The position numbers and the translations under genes were made by a program. The notes under the pieces were generated by a model. It was not told the origin of the DNA. It made no database searches and saw only the letters and a list, made by a program, of their open reading frames with translations. A stretch of 64,000 nt of DNA from Cucumis sativus. Taxonomy: Eukaryota; Streptophyta; Magnoliopsida; Cucurbitales; Cucurbitaceae. The stretch lies in contig NC_026657.2 of NCBI RefSeq assembly GCF_000004075.3, positions 930,001-994,000 of the forward strand. The letters are read 5' to 3'. This document shows, in pieces, positions 1 to 13,197 of this stretch; within the stretch, counting starts at the first letter, position 1; each line of letters opens with the position of its first letter.

Positions 1-925
1 AGTTTTAGTCAAGTAATAATAATGAAGAAAACACCTAACTTGATCAGCCGGACATCGACAACAAAAGTTTAGAATGTCTTGTCAATTAAATAGCAAAAAA
101 ACAAATAGAGATTATTTTAACTTTAAAAATTTTCAAAAAATATATTTATATTTAAAAGAAATAAAATAACGTTGTTCTGTTTCAAACCAATTTTTTAAAA
201 CGGAAATTTTAAAAAAAAAAATCAAACCAACACATTTTTTAACATTTTAAAATCATTTTAGCATGAGTAAAATGAATCAAAATATTTCTACAAAAATTTT
301 GAAATTTTGTAAATATTTAAGCAATTCTCAGCTTAAAATAACTTCTCAATTACTTGAGACAAAGAAAGTATAAATAATAACGAAAGAAATTTTAAACTGT
401 TACCGCTTTTAGTTTTAATTGATAGACATTCCAAATTTAGGAATATTTTTTTCCTTAATTTTTAATTAAAAGCACACACAAAACTATGGGAAATCAACTA
501 TAATGCCATGTGTCTTGTTCAGATGGGACAGCAATTAAAAGGATAACTTAAAGGAAAAAGGTTTTTCCTCAAGAAATTTCTTCAAGAATTTGGATTTTCC
601 CTATTCGTACTCTTAATAAATCCTTTCGATACCGTTAATTTCGTCAGAAAAATTAGCATGAAATCATCAGCTTGGGGGAGGGGGGGAAATGCATGATTAA
701 ATTGGGTAAATTTTAAATTCTCGAGATATGCGCAGTTACCAAATTGAAATAGTTCTCGAAGAGAACGCTTTCAGAATCTAGAATAAGGGGAAATCGGAGC
801 CTAGCTAAATCCAAAGTACGTTTTGAATTAGGGTTTCATGTTCAAATTTGGACAATCATTTGCTCATTTACTTAAAATCAGGACGCTAAAATGCAAGAAT
901 AATGGAACAAAACAGTATTTAGCAC

Positions 926-1534
926 CTGATTGAAGCCGCATTTCCTCTCATCGCGGTTAATCGAGTCGAATCGAGGAGACCGTCTCAAGGACCTCAGCTC
1001 GGCCGACGATTCCGTTGCAGAATTTCCTGAATCACTGATTTTCCTCTTCTTCGACGTAGTACTTCTTGTACACAACTCCTCCATTATCTCTCCACTTTCA
1101 CCCCCAGACACATTGAACCGTGGCGACCTTCTCAAGCTACCATCATCCATTAACAACAATTTACAATTCTCTAAAGGTAGCTTCCCAGTTCCATCTCCAC
1201 TTCCACCAGCCAATCCAGGATGTAGCCTCGATGACCTTCTCTGACAAGTCTCATTCTCTAACAATCCAAGATGCATATCAGTAGAAGAACCAGAACGAGC
1301 TCTTTTAACGCTATTTCTAACCACATTCTGCAGACTAACACCCACAGGACTAACACTAAACCTCGGTGACCTTCTCGTCAAACATGCCTCCATCGAAATC
1401 TCAGGGTCAGAAATAGCCAACGGCATGGGAGTGTAATCGGTGACTGCATTGTTCTCGTGCGGCACAAGCTGCAGAGATCTGACCTTGGAAGTAGCTAATT
1501 CAGATTTCGATTCCGATTTTAATGGCGACGGCAT
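926..1534 (-). CDS. CMT2: N-terminal exon of a CMT2-like DNA (cytosine-5) methyltransferase (partial)
   Basis: This is the first coding exon of a nuclear protein; the rest lies beyond the left edge. It starts at the ATG at 1534-1532 and runs about 203 codons to a CAG|GT donor at 926/925, after which the frame reads into intron-like sequence. The translation begins MPSPLKSES and carries three copies of an RRSPRF motif plus a related RRSSRL, separated by Ser-rich linkers, and a basic KKRKIS stretch. Arabidopsis CMT2, which maintains CHH methylation in heterochromatin, has a long disordered N-terminus with the same LRRSPRF repeats and a similar start (M-SP-K-ES). The catalytic, BAH and chromo domains are not in the window, so the assignment rests on the N-terminal repeats only. 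Another RRSPRF-containing nuclear protein remains possible. Confidence 0.5.
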
Positions 1535-1831
1535 GTTGGTAGAGTGTAAGAATGAATAATCTGAGGGCTAGTAAGAGAAATTCATGGAAATGTGAGAAGG
1601 AGATTGGTTAGAGAAGCGGCTGTGGATGGTTGGAGAAGGAGGAGGTGGGACTGGGAGGGCGATGTGACTGAGTCACGGCTTGGCGCTTGCTGAAATTCTG
1701 AAAAATTAGCGAAAGAAAATGGAATCGCGAGTTTTAATGTGAAGTACTTTGTTGAATTCAAACGGAAGATGTGATCCTATGTGGCCGAGTGTATCTTATA
1801 AGTAATAGACGAAAGCTATGGACTGCTTTTC

Positions 1832-1887
1832 TGACGTCAGATTAAATAGACCAAACTTATCATAGGTTCCGTCAACGGATTACGTCA
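1832..1887. promoter_or_regulatory. Two bZIP-type ACGT elements upstream of the CMT2-like exon
   Basis: A palindromic TGACGTCA lies at 1832-1839 and a TTACGTCA at 1880-1887, about 300-350 bases upstream of the ATG at 1534. ACGT-core elements of this kind bind TGA/bZIP factors. Function is inferred from position only. Confidence 0.3.
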
Positions 1888-4500
1888 TTAATGACAAACA
1901 ATATAAAAACTACTTTTAAAAAATAATACATAAATAAACGATTTTATTTTGCTTTATTATAAAAAATCGATCAAAATTATATACAAATTATAACTAAAAT
2001 TAGGAAAAAGGTAAAAAATGATCAAATATTTATAAAATATAACTAAATTTCATATTCTATTTATAAACATAAATATATTTATTAAGGAATTAACGTTAGG
2101 ATACATACTCTCGTATTCTCAGTTTTTATTTTAATATTAATTTTAAAGTGTTATATTACATTATATATTAAATAATATTTTATAATTAAATTCTACATTT
2201 AATATAGTGATTGTTCCCTTCAAAACTCCAAGACGACACTACTATGTTTCTAAGTCTATCTATGAATGTTTCAAATTTTTGTTATATATTATAAATATTT
2301 TAATTATTTTACTATATTTAAAAACGTCTCTTAAAATTATCTACATTTTTTACAACTAAGATAGAACATATTATCGCAACTCGAACTCAAATTTATTTAT
2401 AAAATTTTCTTTATTTTTTCTCTTAAAACATAATATAGAGTATGAATGCTTATCAATATTTTATTTTATTATTTTATGAATGTAATTAGTTTTACAATTT
2501 TTTTTAATTGTGAAAATTTCTCCTTTTTTTTATCTCTTAAAACGTCAATTTTATTACAGCTCAAACTGAGCATTAGTCTCTATCAATGGTTTTTTTCTTT
2601 CCCTCTCAAAACAAGATACTAACTTAGGCAGTGGAATATACCTCATTCTTTGTTTTTATCTTTTTGAAAAATATTTCTTATTTCCTAACTTTTGGGTGTA
2701 ATTCTAATCCTTAAATTTTGAGCTTCATTTTGAATTTTAATTTATAAAGTTTTAAAATTTGGAATTGATTGGTTAAGCACTAAATATTATATTTGGTCTT
2801 TAATATTTCCGTGTTAATGCCTTTTAATTAATTTAAGAGATTTGTAGTGGATTGAGTTTCGTTATTTCCTCATCACTATTTTAAATTTGGGTTTTTTAAA
2901 AAATATAAAAAATTGAAGAAACTATTTAAACTTCATAAAATAAGTCACTGGAAACAAAATTCATTACTTTTTTTTTTCCTACCAAGGTTTATATTTTATC
3001 AATTTTTCTAATTTTTTACAATTTTCTTTAAATTTTATAGAAAATACATCAACTAACTTTTGAAATTCGAAACAAGAAGTTTAAAATTTGTATTTGGACC
3101 TCTTTTATATTCTTCACCAAAATTGTTTTTTTTTTTTTGAAAGAGGTAACATTCAAACAATCCTCTAGCAACTCACTATTCCATGTCTTAATTGTTAACT
3201 AAAGAGTTAGCTGGGGCTAAAAACCAAATCATTTATAATTATAACTAATACATTGTGAAACTTGAGAAGGTTAAATGTTCTTTGGCTACATCAAAAGTAT
3301 TGAACTACATGAATAACTATAGTACACAGCAGACAAATAAATTAAAACAGTGCACTTTGGTAACTCAGATCGACAAATACGACCTACATTTGATGAGTTT
3401 TTTTACTCAACAAATACTGCTAAGATTAAACAAACTGTAACTTAACCCTAAGTTACATTAACAAGTTATCACCATAATTTAATCATAAACCCGAGTTCTA
3501 TACAAAAATTAAAAATTGAAAAATTAATTGATGTATTAAATATATAGAATTAAATTTCGTGTCTTATTGATACCTAAATTTTCAATTTCCAATTTAATTT
3601 AATTGATCCATGAAATATAAATAGTTTAAGGTGACAAATATTTAAAGGTTTAGATACTAAATTTAAAAATGATCGGATTTTGTCTTCTAATAACTCTATT
3701 CTATGAAATATAAATAGTTTGTCAATTTTTAAAAAATACCCTATTTTTTTAAGAATATGATATGAATATAAGAATTGAAATAAAATAAGTCATACAATTT
3801 AAGGAGACATAAGATATTAGACTTCTTTTCGGAGACATTTGTAAAAATAGTAAAAAAAATATGATAATAGAATCCATGTTACAATAATTTTTATGATTAC
3901 TGTCTTGTAGTCATTTGATAGTTATATGATTACGATATATGTCTAAGATGAAAATTATTATTTTTATGTAACCAAAATCTATAGTCTTCACGACAAATTT
4001 TGGAAACATTTTTTCTATACGTCTAAGATGAAAATTATCATTATTATTTAACCAATTTCAATATGTATTTTTTTGGCAAAGACTAAACTAAAATTTTCTA
4101 TGTATAGATTGAATTTGAAAATTTTAAGAGTATAAAAACTAAAAGATGCAAAGAGTAAAATTAAACCTAAGAATAAAATTAAATCAGTCATAAACGAATG
4201 AAACCAAATAATCTTAAATTTTATAAAAAAGGCAAAATAAATTTAAAATAAACAAATTAAGTTAATACCCATCAATATATCTTATCATTGATACAATATG
4301 AAATTTTGTTATATTTTATAAATGTTTGCCCTTTAATGTAATTCTCTTTATCATAACGTATGTGTAAGAATTGTTTAGCAAAATCTTGTCAAATCATACA
4401 AAATTAACTTATAAATAATACCGGCTAAATTCTACATTTTTTTTTCATGATTCCTTTGCAGTTTACCATATTTTAAACTAAAAAGAGCAAATAGAAAGAG
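1888..4500. other. AT-rich intergenic DNA
   Basis: No convincing gene was seen between the CMT2-like exon and the membrane protein gene. The stretch is rich in poly-A and poly-T runs. It holds fragments of the dispersed 'taaatatttt' repeat near 2280-2340 and a clearer piece near 4270-4345, which has 'tatcattgata' followed by 'aaattttgttatatttt'. The one open frame near 3255-3440 is low in complexity and has no recognisable family. Confidence 0.5.
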
Positions 4501-4756
4501 AGAGAGAAAGGAGAGTACATGAAGAAAGATGCCAAAATATACATAACCAATGCCTGACATTCTCACTGATCATATCGAAAGTCCTCTTTCAACCTTCATT
4601 GAATCTCTCGCTCCACCAGCTGTTGCCTCACCAAATTCCGTCCAACTCCCCCATTTTAATACTCTCCCCCCTCAACGCCAAAATTTGGCCTAATATTTTC
4701 ACTTCGGCTTTTCATCAAACAACTTGCAATCGAGCATAACATCTCCATCGACCACC

Positions 4757-7700
4757 ATGACAGAGCAAAGCCCGAGACCAAAGCAATCAGAAATCCATAA
4801 CTTACCTCCACCGAAGTCCACCAGCGCCCGGAGCGTGTCGACACCGAGGTCGGCCACCAGCGGCGGTGGCGGAGGAAGCCGGAGGGAAACGCCGGATTTC
4901 CACAGCACGGCAGCAAAGCTGGAGAGAGCGAAGGAGGTGTATAGGGCGTATGAAGGGCATGGAGAAAGGCCGACGATTGCGGAGATTTTGGGATGGTGTT
5001 TCTATGAACTTTGCTCGTTTTTCGTTTTGGCGTTGTTGATTCCAGTTGTGTTTCCGTTGATAATTAGTCAGATTAGTGGGCCTCCGACGGCGCCGCCGCA
5101 GGGATGGTTTAAGAGCTTTAGGGGCTTCGATTGCTCTTCAAGAGAAATGCAATTGTAAGTCTTCTCTATGTCTTTCTTTTTTGGGTTGTAGAATGATATC
5201 CTCTTACTCATCATTTTTTGATTTTTTTTTCTCAATTTAGTATATGAATTTTAAAATATTATGTTTTATTTTTTAAAATTTAAAATGATATTACCATTTA
5301 GTTTCAACATCTACGCATCTAATTTTGACTTTTCACACAATATTCATTTTTTAACTTTAATATTTATTAATTAATTTTTAATATATGACATTTTCAAATA
5401 TAGTAAAATTTTAAATTTAATCGAATAGAAACCGATACACTTCCACGAATATTTATTATTATAGAAAATGAAATTTTGTTATATTTTTTAAATTTTATTA
5501 TTTTTAACCATTTTTCTTTAAATAATTTAAAATTTATAATTTTTATATATAACATGATGAACTATAAAATTTATAAATATAGCAAACTATAACGGTCAGA
5601 TAATGAGCTATATATATGAATATATATATATATATATGAATACTGTAGGTTTGATAGTTTATTGCAATTTATTACACATCAACTATGATGTTTTGATAAT
5701 TTTTTCTGTTTTAAAAACTAAAAATAATTAAATTTAACTATTTTATATATTGTTAAATTATATATATTATTTTTAAATGTTACTTTTGCAAGGACTTAAT
5801 AGATATTGATGTTAGTAATTGAAATCGGACAACTAATGAAAACTGGAGGTTGAAATGTAGCTCAAAACTTACGAACTAGATCAAAACATAGACTTAAAAC
5901 TCAACTTAAGATTATAGCATTTTTAAATTTTACAAAATAAAATTGTATGTATTTTGTAAGAGACGAATATAAAGATGGTTATTATTATTAGCTAAAAATT
6001 GGGAAAATAACAAAGAAAGTACACGTGGGGTTCTTTTTTATTGGATGGATGCAGGTACCAAAGTCTAACAGAGCAAACAATAAACGTATCCAACGCCCAA
6101 TTCTCGCCATTAATATGGACCTCAATTTCATGGGCTGTGGGTTTGGTTCTGGCCGGCCCAATCCTCGCCGTCGCTTCCTTCCACCTCGATTACGGATTCC
6201 ATCAATACCTCATCACTCTCGCTGCCGTCGCCGCCGGAGCCCTCACGTGTCTTCCGACAGGTTTCTTCAAAACGGTCAAGATTTTTCCTCTTTACATTAT
6301 TTTAATCGTCATTGCTCACTCTGTCGCCTCCACCTCCCACACGCGCCACCTCGGCCTCATGCTCCGTGGCCTCACTGGACCGATTATCCACAAAGCCAAA
6401 TTTTCCCTCAGAATAATCGGATCCGGTCAGATTTCGTCCTGGTCTGCCGGCGTCGGCGGTGTGGGTGCCGCTGCTATCTCCGCCTTCACTTACCACATGC
6501 TTCGAAGGTATTATTTCACTTTTATAAATAAACCGAAAATATTTTAGAAATAAAAAATTTGAACCACCACGTCGTTTGAAATTCTTTAGAATTTATACTT
6601 TAAAGTAGTTTTGAAAACCAACGTTATGATTTAGTATTAAAATCTTAATTTGACTATGATTTTACTCTTGGAATCCTTTTATTAATAATAATAAACTTTC
6701 AAATTATTTTAAATAGCTTTACTTTTATACTTTTTTTTAAGAAAAAAAAGAGCAATTCATTCATGACACAACACTAAAACTGAAGAGTACACATGTAAAA
6801 AAATCCTTTTACTTTAGGAAGTTACAAAGTTACATTTCATTTGAGTATCATTAACAATAATTTCGGGAATTAAAAAATAAATAATAAAAACAGCAACAAG
6901 AAAATTGTTTAAAAAGTTGTTTTTGTTTTTAAAAATTATAGAAATTCAAATATTAATAAGAATATGTGTGGAAGAAAAGCACAATTAAAAAATAATAATA
7001 ACAAAATGATTATGAGAGAGATATTCAGTTTAGAGAATTGGAATATTCTTAATTTATTGTTATTATTATTATTTGCTCTAACTCTGCATGCTTTTTCAAT
7101 TATCAGTGACAAGCAAGTTCAAGGAATCGACAGCCACTTCCTCAACCTATGGATCGTCACGATCTTCGCCGGCCTAAAATGGCTTATCGGAATTTTTCAT
7201 GTCTTCCTCACAAATCGATCAATCTCTGTATCAATTCCTTCCGATTCAGAGATTCACATTCTTTCAATTTTTAAATATCCTCACGCAATCGCCACCGTTA
7301 TCTCCGGCGGATTCCTCTCTTCCTTCGCCACAATCTCCATCTTCACTTCCGTTTTACTCTTCCTGATCAGCCAAATCTGCTTCAAGCCAGTTTTAATCTT
7401 CTATCTATTGTTAATCTACTTCCTCGTCCCTCTAATTTCTCTTCCATTACTCCATCAACTTCAGATCCGAATCAAAGCCGACGCCTCAAAAATGCTGATT
7501 CTTGGGTTCATCCTCTCCGCCGCCACTTCCGCCACCTGTTTCTACTTCCACGCCTACGCGTGGCAGCGGCACCTGGTCTTCGTCTTTGCCGTTCTTCAAG
7601 GCACGGCAGCGGCGGTTCTTCATGCGTACGGAAGAGCTTTAGTGGTTCATTGTTCGCCTGCAGGGAAGGAAAGTGCGATTTCGATGTGGTTTTCATGGAT

Positions 7701-7941
7701 GCGAGCAATCGGCGGTTGCGTTGGATTTACGGTTGCGGCGGTGGTTCCGACGATGTTGCAGGTTTCTTCCGGTGTGGTGTTTTGTTGCGCCGTCGTTGGA
7801 GGAATGTTGTTGATTTTCGGTAATGTTACTGATTACGATGGCGCTGTGGCGGCGGGGCATGTGAGAGATGACAGTGAAAAGGGTTCGCCGGTATTTGGAC
7901 TGGATTCTCGGAGTGAGAGTAAAGAACTTGAGTCGCCCTGA
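4757..7941 (+). CDS. ATG22/UMF1-like major-facilitator membrane protein
   Basis: Three exons, 4757-5154, 6055-6507 and 6942-7941, joined at GT-AG sites, give a 616-residue protein. The ATG at 4757 has an ACC context and follows an in-frame run with no earlier ATG. Residues 1-75 are a Ser/Pro/Gly-rich cytosolic head. The first membrane helix (about 81-105) follows the segment ILGWCFYE, which resembles the GWYLYDF signature of ATG22/UMF1 transporters. About ten more hydrophobic helices follow. Near the C-terminus, SPAGKESAISMWF and a Gly-rich helix recall the PPGKE..FFG loop of the same group. Yeast Atg22 exports amino acids from the vacuole; the substrate here is unknown. An Asn/Lys-rich loop begins exon 3. 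The family call is by motif resemblance, while the gene model itself is well supported. Confidence 0.6.
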
Positions 7942-8396
7942 GAATTTTGAACGATCGTTTTAATTTATTTACGATTTTTGAATATTCTTTGCTCGTAATA
8001 AAAAGGGGTTTTTTCAAAACCAAATTGTGAATCAATTCTTCTTTTTTGGTTTGTTTATTTATTTATATTTTTTTTATACGAGAGGGAAATTCAAACCTCA
8101 ATCATGGCCATGTGTGTATGTTTAATTTGACAAATTATTGTACTAATTTTTAGGATGATATTTACTAACTATATATTTGGTGGGACCTTATGATTTTTTA
8201 TAAATGTTTAAAGAAAAAAAAATACCAAACTAAAATAAACAAAGACATTAATTATTGACTTGGAAGTTAGGATATAGAAACCAATGCCTCATTTTTTAAT
8301 TGTTGAGGGAAGATGCATATGTAATGTAATTACAAACAAAAAGTTTAGTCAATGAAGTCATCACCCGAACAACGGCGCATACAAACAAAATTCCAT
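7942..8396. other. Convergent 3' flank between the membrane protein and the PHD gene
   Basis: Two genes end towards each other across 455 bases. An AATAAA-like signal (gtaataaaaagg, near 7995) could serve the plus-strand gene. Nothing else coding is seen. Confidence 0.5.
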
Positions 8397-10570
8397 TCAA
8401 ATTTTTAATTGTCCAAGCGAGTCGCAGCAGGCGGCGCATACGAACAACAACGGCACATTATCAGCGTCGTCGATTCCACAGCAGCGAGTGTGCTGCCAGA
8501 TCTCGCATATGTCACAAGCCACCATCCTCTCGCCATCGTCGTCTCCGGTGCCACACTCACATCGAACTTTCCATGTACCAACTCCTCCTTGGTACTTCAA
8601 TGGTGTATCTAAATCAATACCCATTCCTTTCACAAACAACTCTGCTCCCGATTCTACCGCTCCAAAAATCACCTCTCTGTCTTCGTAATTCTCCAAATTC
8701 TCTATCGCCAAAACCTCGAACTGTTCCGTAACGTAATATGTGTCTCTTAGAGCTTTTTCTGCTGCTTCTTTTACTTCTCCGATTGTTGTGTGTAGTGGAA
8801 GAACCACTACCTCGCCGGATGGCATGAAATCACTCTTCAACTCTAAATCCGTATGTGTAAAAGTTAGCCTCGGCATCAATTTGATAATGAACGTCAATAG
8901 ATGCTCTTCTTCATCTTGAAGAGGCCATTCTTTAGCAAAATGTTTACTATCGAGAACTCCCTGGGTTGCTAATTCTACCATTTCTGATTCTGGATAGTCA
9001 AGGAAAATGCTTCTGTATATACATAGCACGTCGTTGTAAATGTCTTTGCCAGGAGTTACGGTTGGTTCTGAATTTTCTGTTGATTCTTGCTCTTCTGTTA
9101 ATTGAATGCCATTTCTAAGTTCATGAATCGTGTACTCTAAAATTCGTGTTTTAGGATTCACTGCACGGCGAACTATTTGGTTACCTACGATCACGTTGTT
9201 CAGTGATTTTAGAACGTAATCGAGCAATCCAGTGTCGCCGATGTGAAGGCGAGCAGCATCTCGAACATCTTGACGAGTCATTCCATTTCCGCCATGGCTG
9301 AATTTATCTGATTTCTTCTCTTCCAATGCTTTCACAATCACCTCCGCTGCGTATTCTAACCGTCTCGCCGGCCATCGGCTGTCCATATTAGAAATTGCAG
9401 TGGCGAATTTTCTGTACCGTATTTGCTTCTCCTTCACTAGAGATTGCTGCTTGTTTCGCTGCAGAGATTGTCTACACGGAGGAGGAGATTTAGCGATTGG
9501 TTGAACCGTTTTCTTCTCGATCGCAGAAACATATTTTACTGTCAACATGAACTTCAGTAGATCTTTCAGTGTGATCAACTGCGTTTCACTCAGATTTCGA
9601 TAATGTCGAATGATTTGCTTCACTTCTCTTCCTCGATCGCTATAGTCGACTTCGTGCATTATCTTGTCGAGTTCCAGAGAGCTGAGGATTTCCAAAGCTC
9701 TACTGTAATGGTGTTCTTTCACTCCAAAGCTTCCTCGGCAAAATCTGTAGCCCCATCTCCCAAACCATGGATGACCGTATGCTACCCCATGAAGAAGACG
9801 TAGATCCATTGATCGTTTCTTGGATAAATCCTCAACTGTAATTTTCCTAAGAACCAAACAGAAAGTTAGAGAAAATTTCTTTTGCGGCAGAGAAGAACAA
9901 CAATTTTATCATAGTCATTCATAACTTCCATTCTTTACACCTTGTTCTTAGATTTGTGCAGATTCTATCCCAAAGATCCATAACTTCTCTGCCACAAAGA
10001 AACTTGGATCCTCCTTCGATTCCATTGACGCAGAGCAAATGCCCGAAGCCATTGCAGTGAATCAATCCATGAAGAAGATGAGTTTGATCATCGAGGTCGA
10101 AACCGCCATCGTCTAATCGTTTGTTCCACCGATCATCCAACGGTATTACGATATGATATTTTCTTTTCGATACAAAATGATTACTCCACCCTGAAAAAAA
10201 AATCAGAAAAAACAAATCAGCCATGAACAGAATCCATAGAAACAGAGAAACTCAGTAGAGAAAAAGAATTCAAACCAGAACATCGGCATTGATCGCAGTA
10301 GGGTTTTGGGGAGAGCTTCACATCTTCTTCAATAGTGTAAAGTGGAACAACGAAGCTTTTATTTTCATGAACAAGGAGAGTACACCATATAGGCATTTCT
10401 TGAATTCTGTAATCTTCAATCTCTGCACATTGTTGAAGAAAGATTCTGATATTCTCACGAAATGGACCCGTGGGGTTGATTGGCGATCCAGGATCCCCGA
10501 ACGTTTGAAACCCGAAAAGTTTAGGCCTTCTTTTTCTCTTCTTGCAGGATTCCAGAATCGAAATCGACAT
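8397..10570 (-). CDS. MMD1: PHD-finger protein of the MMD1/DUET type (male meiosis)
   Basis: Three exons on the minus strand, 10570-10276, 10190-9941 and 9846-8397, give 664 residues. Starting at MSISILESCKKRKRR, the protein follows Arabidopsis MMD1/DUET throughout: the CDQCRCSGWSNHFVSKRKYH block, HCNGFGHLLCVNG, ITVEDLSKKRS, GHPWFGRWGY, RQDVRDAARLHIGDTGLLDYVLKS and a C-terminal PHD zinc finger at about residues 609-656. The finger shows the C4HC3 ligands in CECG, CDIC, WQHTRC and CAAC. MMD1 is a nuclear chromatin reader needed for male meiosis and its gene expression, acting in pollen mother cells. MS1 and related PHD proteins are paralogues, but the N-terminal blocks fit MMD1 best. The protein stops about ten residues after the finger, whereas the Arabidopsis protein has a tail of about 50 more. 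Confidence 0.92.
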
Positions 10571-10959
10571 GGCTGAAGATGAACTTCATTTCTTCATCTT
10601 CTTCTTCTTCTTCTTTCTCTACCATTCACTGAATTTTGGTAGTTTCATATTTGGATTTGGAGGTTTTGATAAAGGAACTCGAGAGAATGCTTAGAAAGTA
10701 TACCGTTTTTCTGAGTTCGTTAAGTGTATATTGTTGAGTTAGTTTCGGCAGTTATGTTGAGATTGTAAAGCTAAAGGATGTGAATATGTTGATATATATA
10801 TATACTAAATCAAAAGTTTGATGATATTAAATGTCTATGATATGTTTTGATATTTATTTTTTTATAAATGTTTGTAAAATATTTTTAAAAAATATGTTAA
10901 TCTTCTAATTCAATATGAATGGAACTAATGATAATATGGGTATTTTTTTAAAATAATAA

Positions 10960-11140
10960 AATAAATTATAGCAAAATTTTGAATTCTATTCATGTTAGAA
11001 ATTGATAGATTTTTATGACTGTCTATCAATAGTAATAGAAGTATATTAGTGTCAATGTCTATTATTGATAAATCTAAAAATTTGTTATACGTTGTAAATA
11101 TTTTTATCAAATTTGCTATTTTTGACAATTCTTCATAATA
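10960..11140. repeat. Dispersed AT-rich palindromic repeat, copy 1
   Basis: The unit reads 'tatagcaaaattttgaattctat', then several short palindromes around 'tgatagatt..gtctatcaat..tctattattgata', then a tail 'ttgtaaatatttttatcaaatttgctatttttgacaattctt'-like. The same order recurs at 15270, 28596, 47095 and 59930. It has no coding capacity. Confidence 0.6.
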
Positions 11141-11309
11141 ATAATAATTATGTTCATAATTTAGTTGGAGATTAAAAATAACTTAATTACCTATTTAAAC
11201 GAATTTTGTACATTTTTTTTATAGAAAATATTTGATATCCATAAAATTGAAATAGAGATAGTTTCAAATTTAGCAATTAAATTCAAAGTAATTAAATATA
11301 TAGTAACAT

Positions 11310-11475
11310 TTTAAAAAAAAATAAATATAACAAAAGTTGTCAAATTATATCAATAATAGAAGTGTATCAGTGATACATCATGTTGCAAATATTGGTCTAT
11401 CACTTATATATTGTACGATTCTATCAGCGATAGTTTTGTTATATTTACAAGTTTTTTTAAATGTTGCTACATCCT
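11310..11475. repeat. Dispersed AT-rich palindromic repeat, copy 2
   Basis: It shares 'caataatagaagtgtatcagtgata', 'tctatcagcgatag' and a 'gttatatttacaag' tail with the other copies. It begins about 170 bases after copy 1, so the two may be a cluster or nested insertions. Confidence 0.5.
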
Positions 11476-13197
11476 TAATTATTATTCATAAAATGAACAT
11501 TAATTACAGTTTTCCATTGAAAATATTGATTCATCAATGTTTTAAGTCTAACAATTGTATGAATTGATGATGTTGATATTTTGTTAAAGCTTAGGGTCAA
11601 TTGTGTAGATGACATTTAAACAAAAAAATATATATAAATATAGAACAAATTTGATAAAATACAAACATGTTTATGTCCAACTACCATTTCAAATATTTCC
11701 TTAAATATGTTTAGTGTCATTGATATAACAACTATACCTGATGATTTCTATAACGATAACCATTGAAGGTATGCTTCACCGGTTAACATTTGCTATTTTT
11801 ACAAATTCATATGCTATATTTTAAATTTATTTTATAAATTTTCTCATGTGCTATACTTTTCATTAAAATTTAAGATTGTAAATGTTGTAAATGATTTGTT
11901 AATTTTATTTGTGTTTTCAACAATGATACATTCCGAGTCCTATATTTATATATAATCTAAAACCATGAAGACTATTTATGGGGTGATTCGAAACCTCATG
12001 ATGTTCTGTCAAATTATTTAAGTCTAAACGTTTGTTGCAAATTACATTGAACTTTTAACTTTTCTTTTTTTTTCAATCTAGAGGACCAAAATTTATTTTT
12101 AACTAATAAACAAAAATTGTAAAAATTTGTTAGAGTAAAAAAATGTGAGAAATTATTATAAATAGAAAATAACCAAACTATTTATAAAATATCGAAGAAA
12201 AAGAAAACTAAAATGGTCTAACGATAGGTTAATAAATTTTTCCAAGTAAGTAAATAGTTTTAATTTTTTTTGGTTTATTTAAAAACATTCCTAAAAAATG
12301 TTATAAATATTTAGTGCTTCCAAACATAATAAATGGATGATAATGGAAAATATGGATATCCTTTGATTTACTTATATTTCTTAAATGCAATAAAATGTGG
12401 GGTCTATTTTAAATTTTGTAATATATGAATGTTGCATAATGGGAGAAATTATGAGTGTACAATTCCATTTGGTTTTAAATTTACGCGAGACTCACTAGTC
12501 TTTATCATGGTTATTATTCTCATTTGTTACCCATATTATTATAATTATGAATATATGTTACCTCAGATATCTCTCCTACTGCTATTGTTAATTGTTTGGG
12601 TTTGACATATAACACCTAACAAAAACATTAACGAGTTTAACAAAATTATAGTCATAATTAAGTGTAAACTTCTAAAATACACGTTTTGTTTATTGTTATA
12701 ATTTATCAATTTATTTTCACGGTAGATTATAAAATACAGCAACTTTAATGACGGTAATAGATAGAAATTTTAAGAATAATAATTAAGTATATAGCAACAT
12801 TTTTAAAAAATGCAAATAAATATAGTTGTCTATTATATGGTAAATTGCATAATAAAATGACAAAAATATTTAGAAAAAATAGTTCATAACACTATTTTTC
12901 TTTCATACTGCGAATATGAAAAAAATTAGTGATATCAAACGGTAATAATAGGATTATCACTTTTAAATTTGCTACTTTTGCAAATTTATAAAATATTGTG
13001 ACATGAATTTTATTATCATGATTTTCTTTTTGCTATTTTCATAAAATGTTCAATAATACTAATAAACTCTTATGGTTTATTAGTGATAGACCAATAATTT
13101 TAATATAGATTATGTTATATCGACGGATATTGCTATATTTACCCGTGGTTAAGAATGTTGTTATATTTTAAATTATTTTGAATATAATTTTTACATT

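Noticed and set aside
930-1244. Open frame on the plus strand opposite the CMT2-like exon
   Set aside because: It mirrors the Ser-rich minus-strand coding sequence; the product shows no family resemblance and the minus-strand repeats explain the sequence.
4656-4916. Minus-strand open frames opposite exon 1 of the membrane protein gene
   Set aside because: They are antisense to a well-supported exon, with Gly/Pro codon mirror images, and have no splice context of their own.
6302-6496. Minus-strand frame inside exon 2 of the membrane protein gene
   Set aside because: Antisense shadow of a coding exon.
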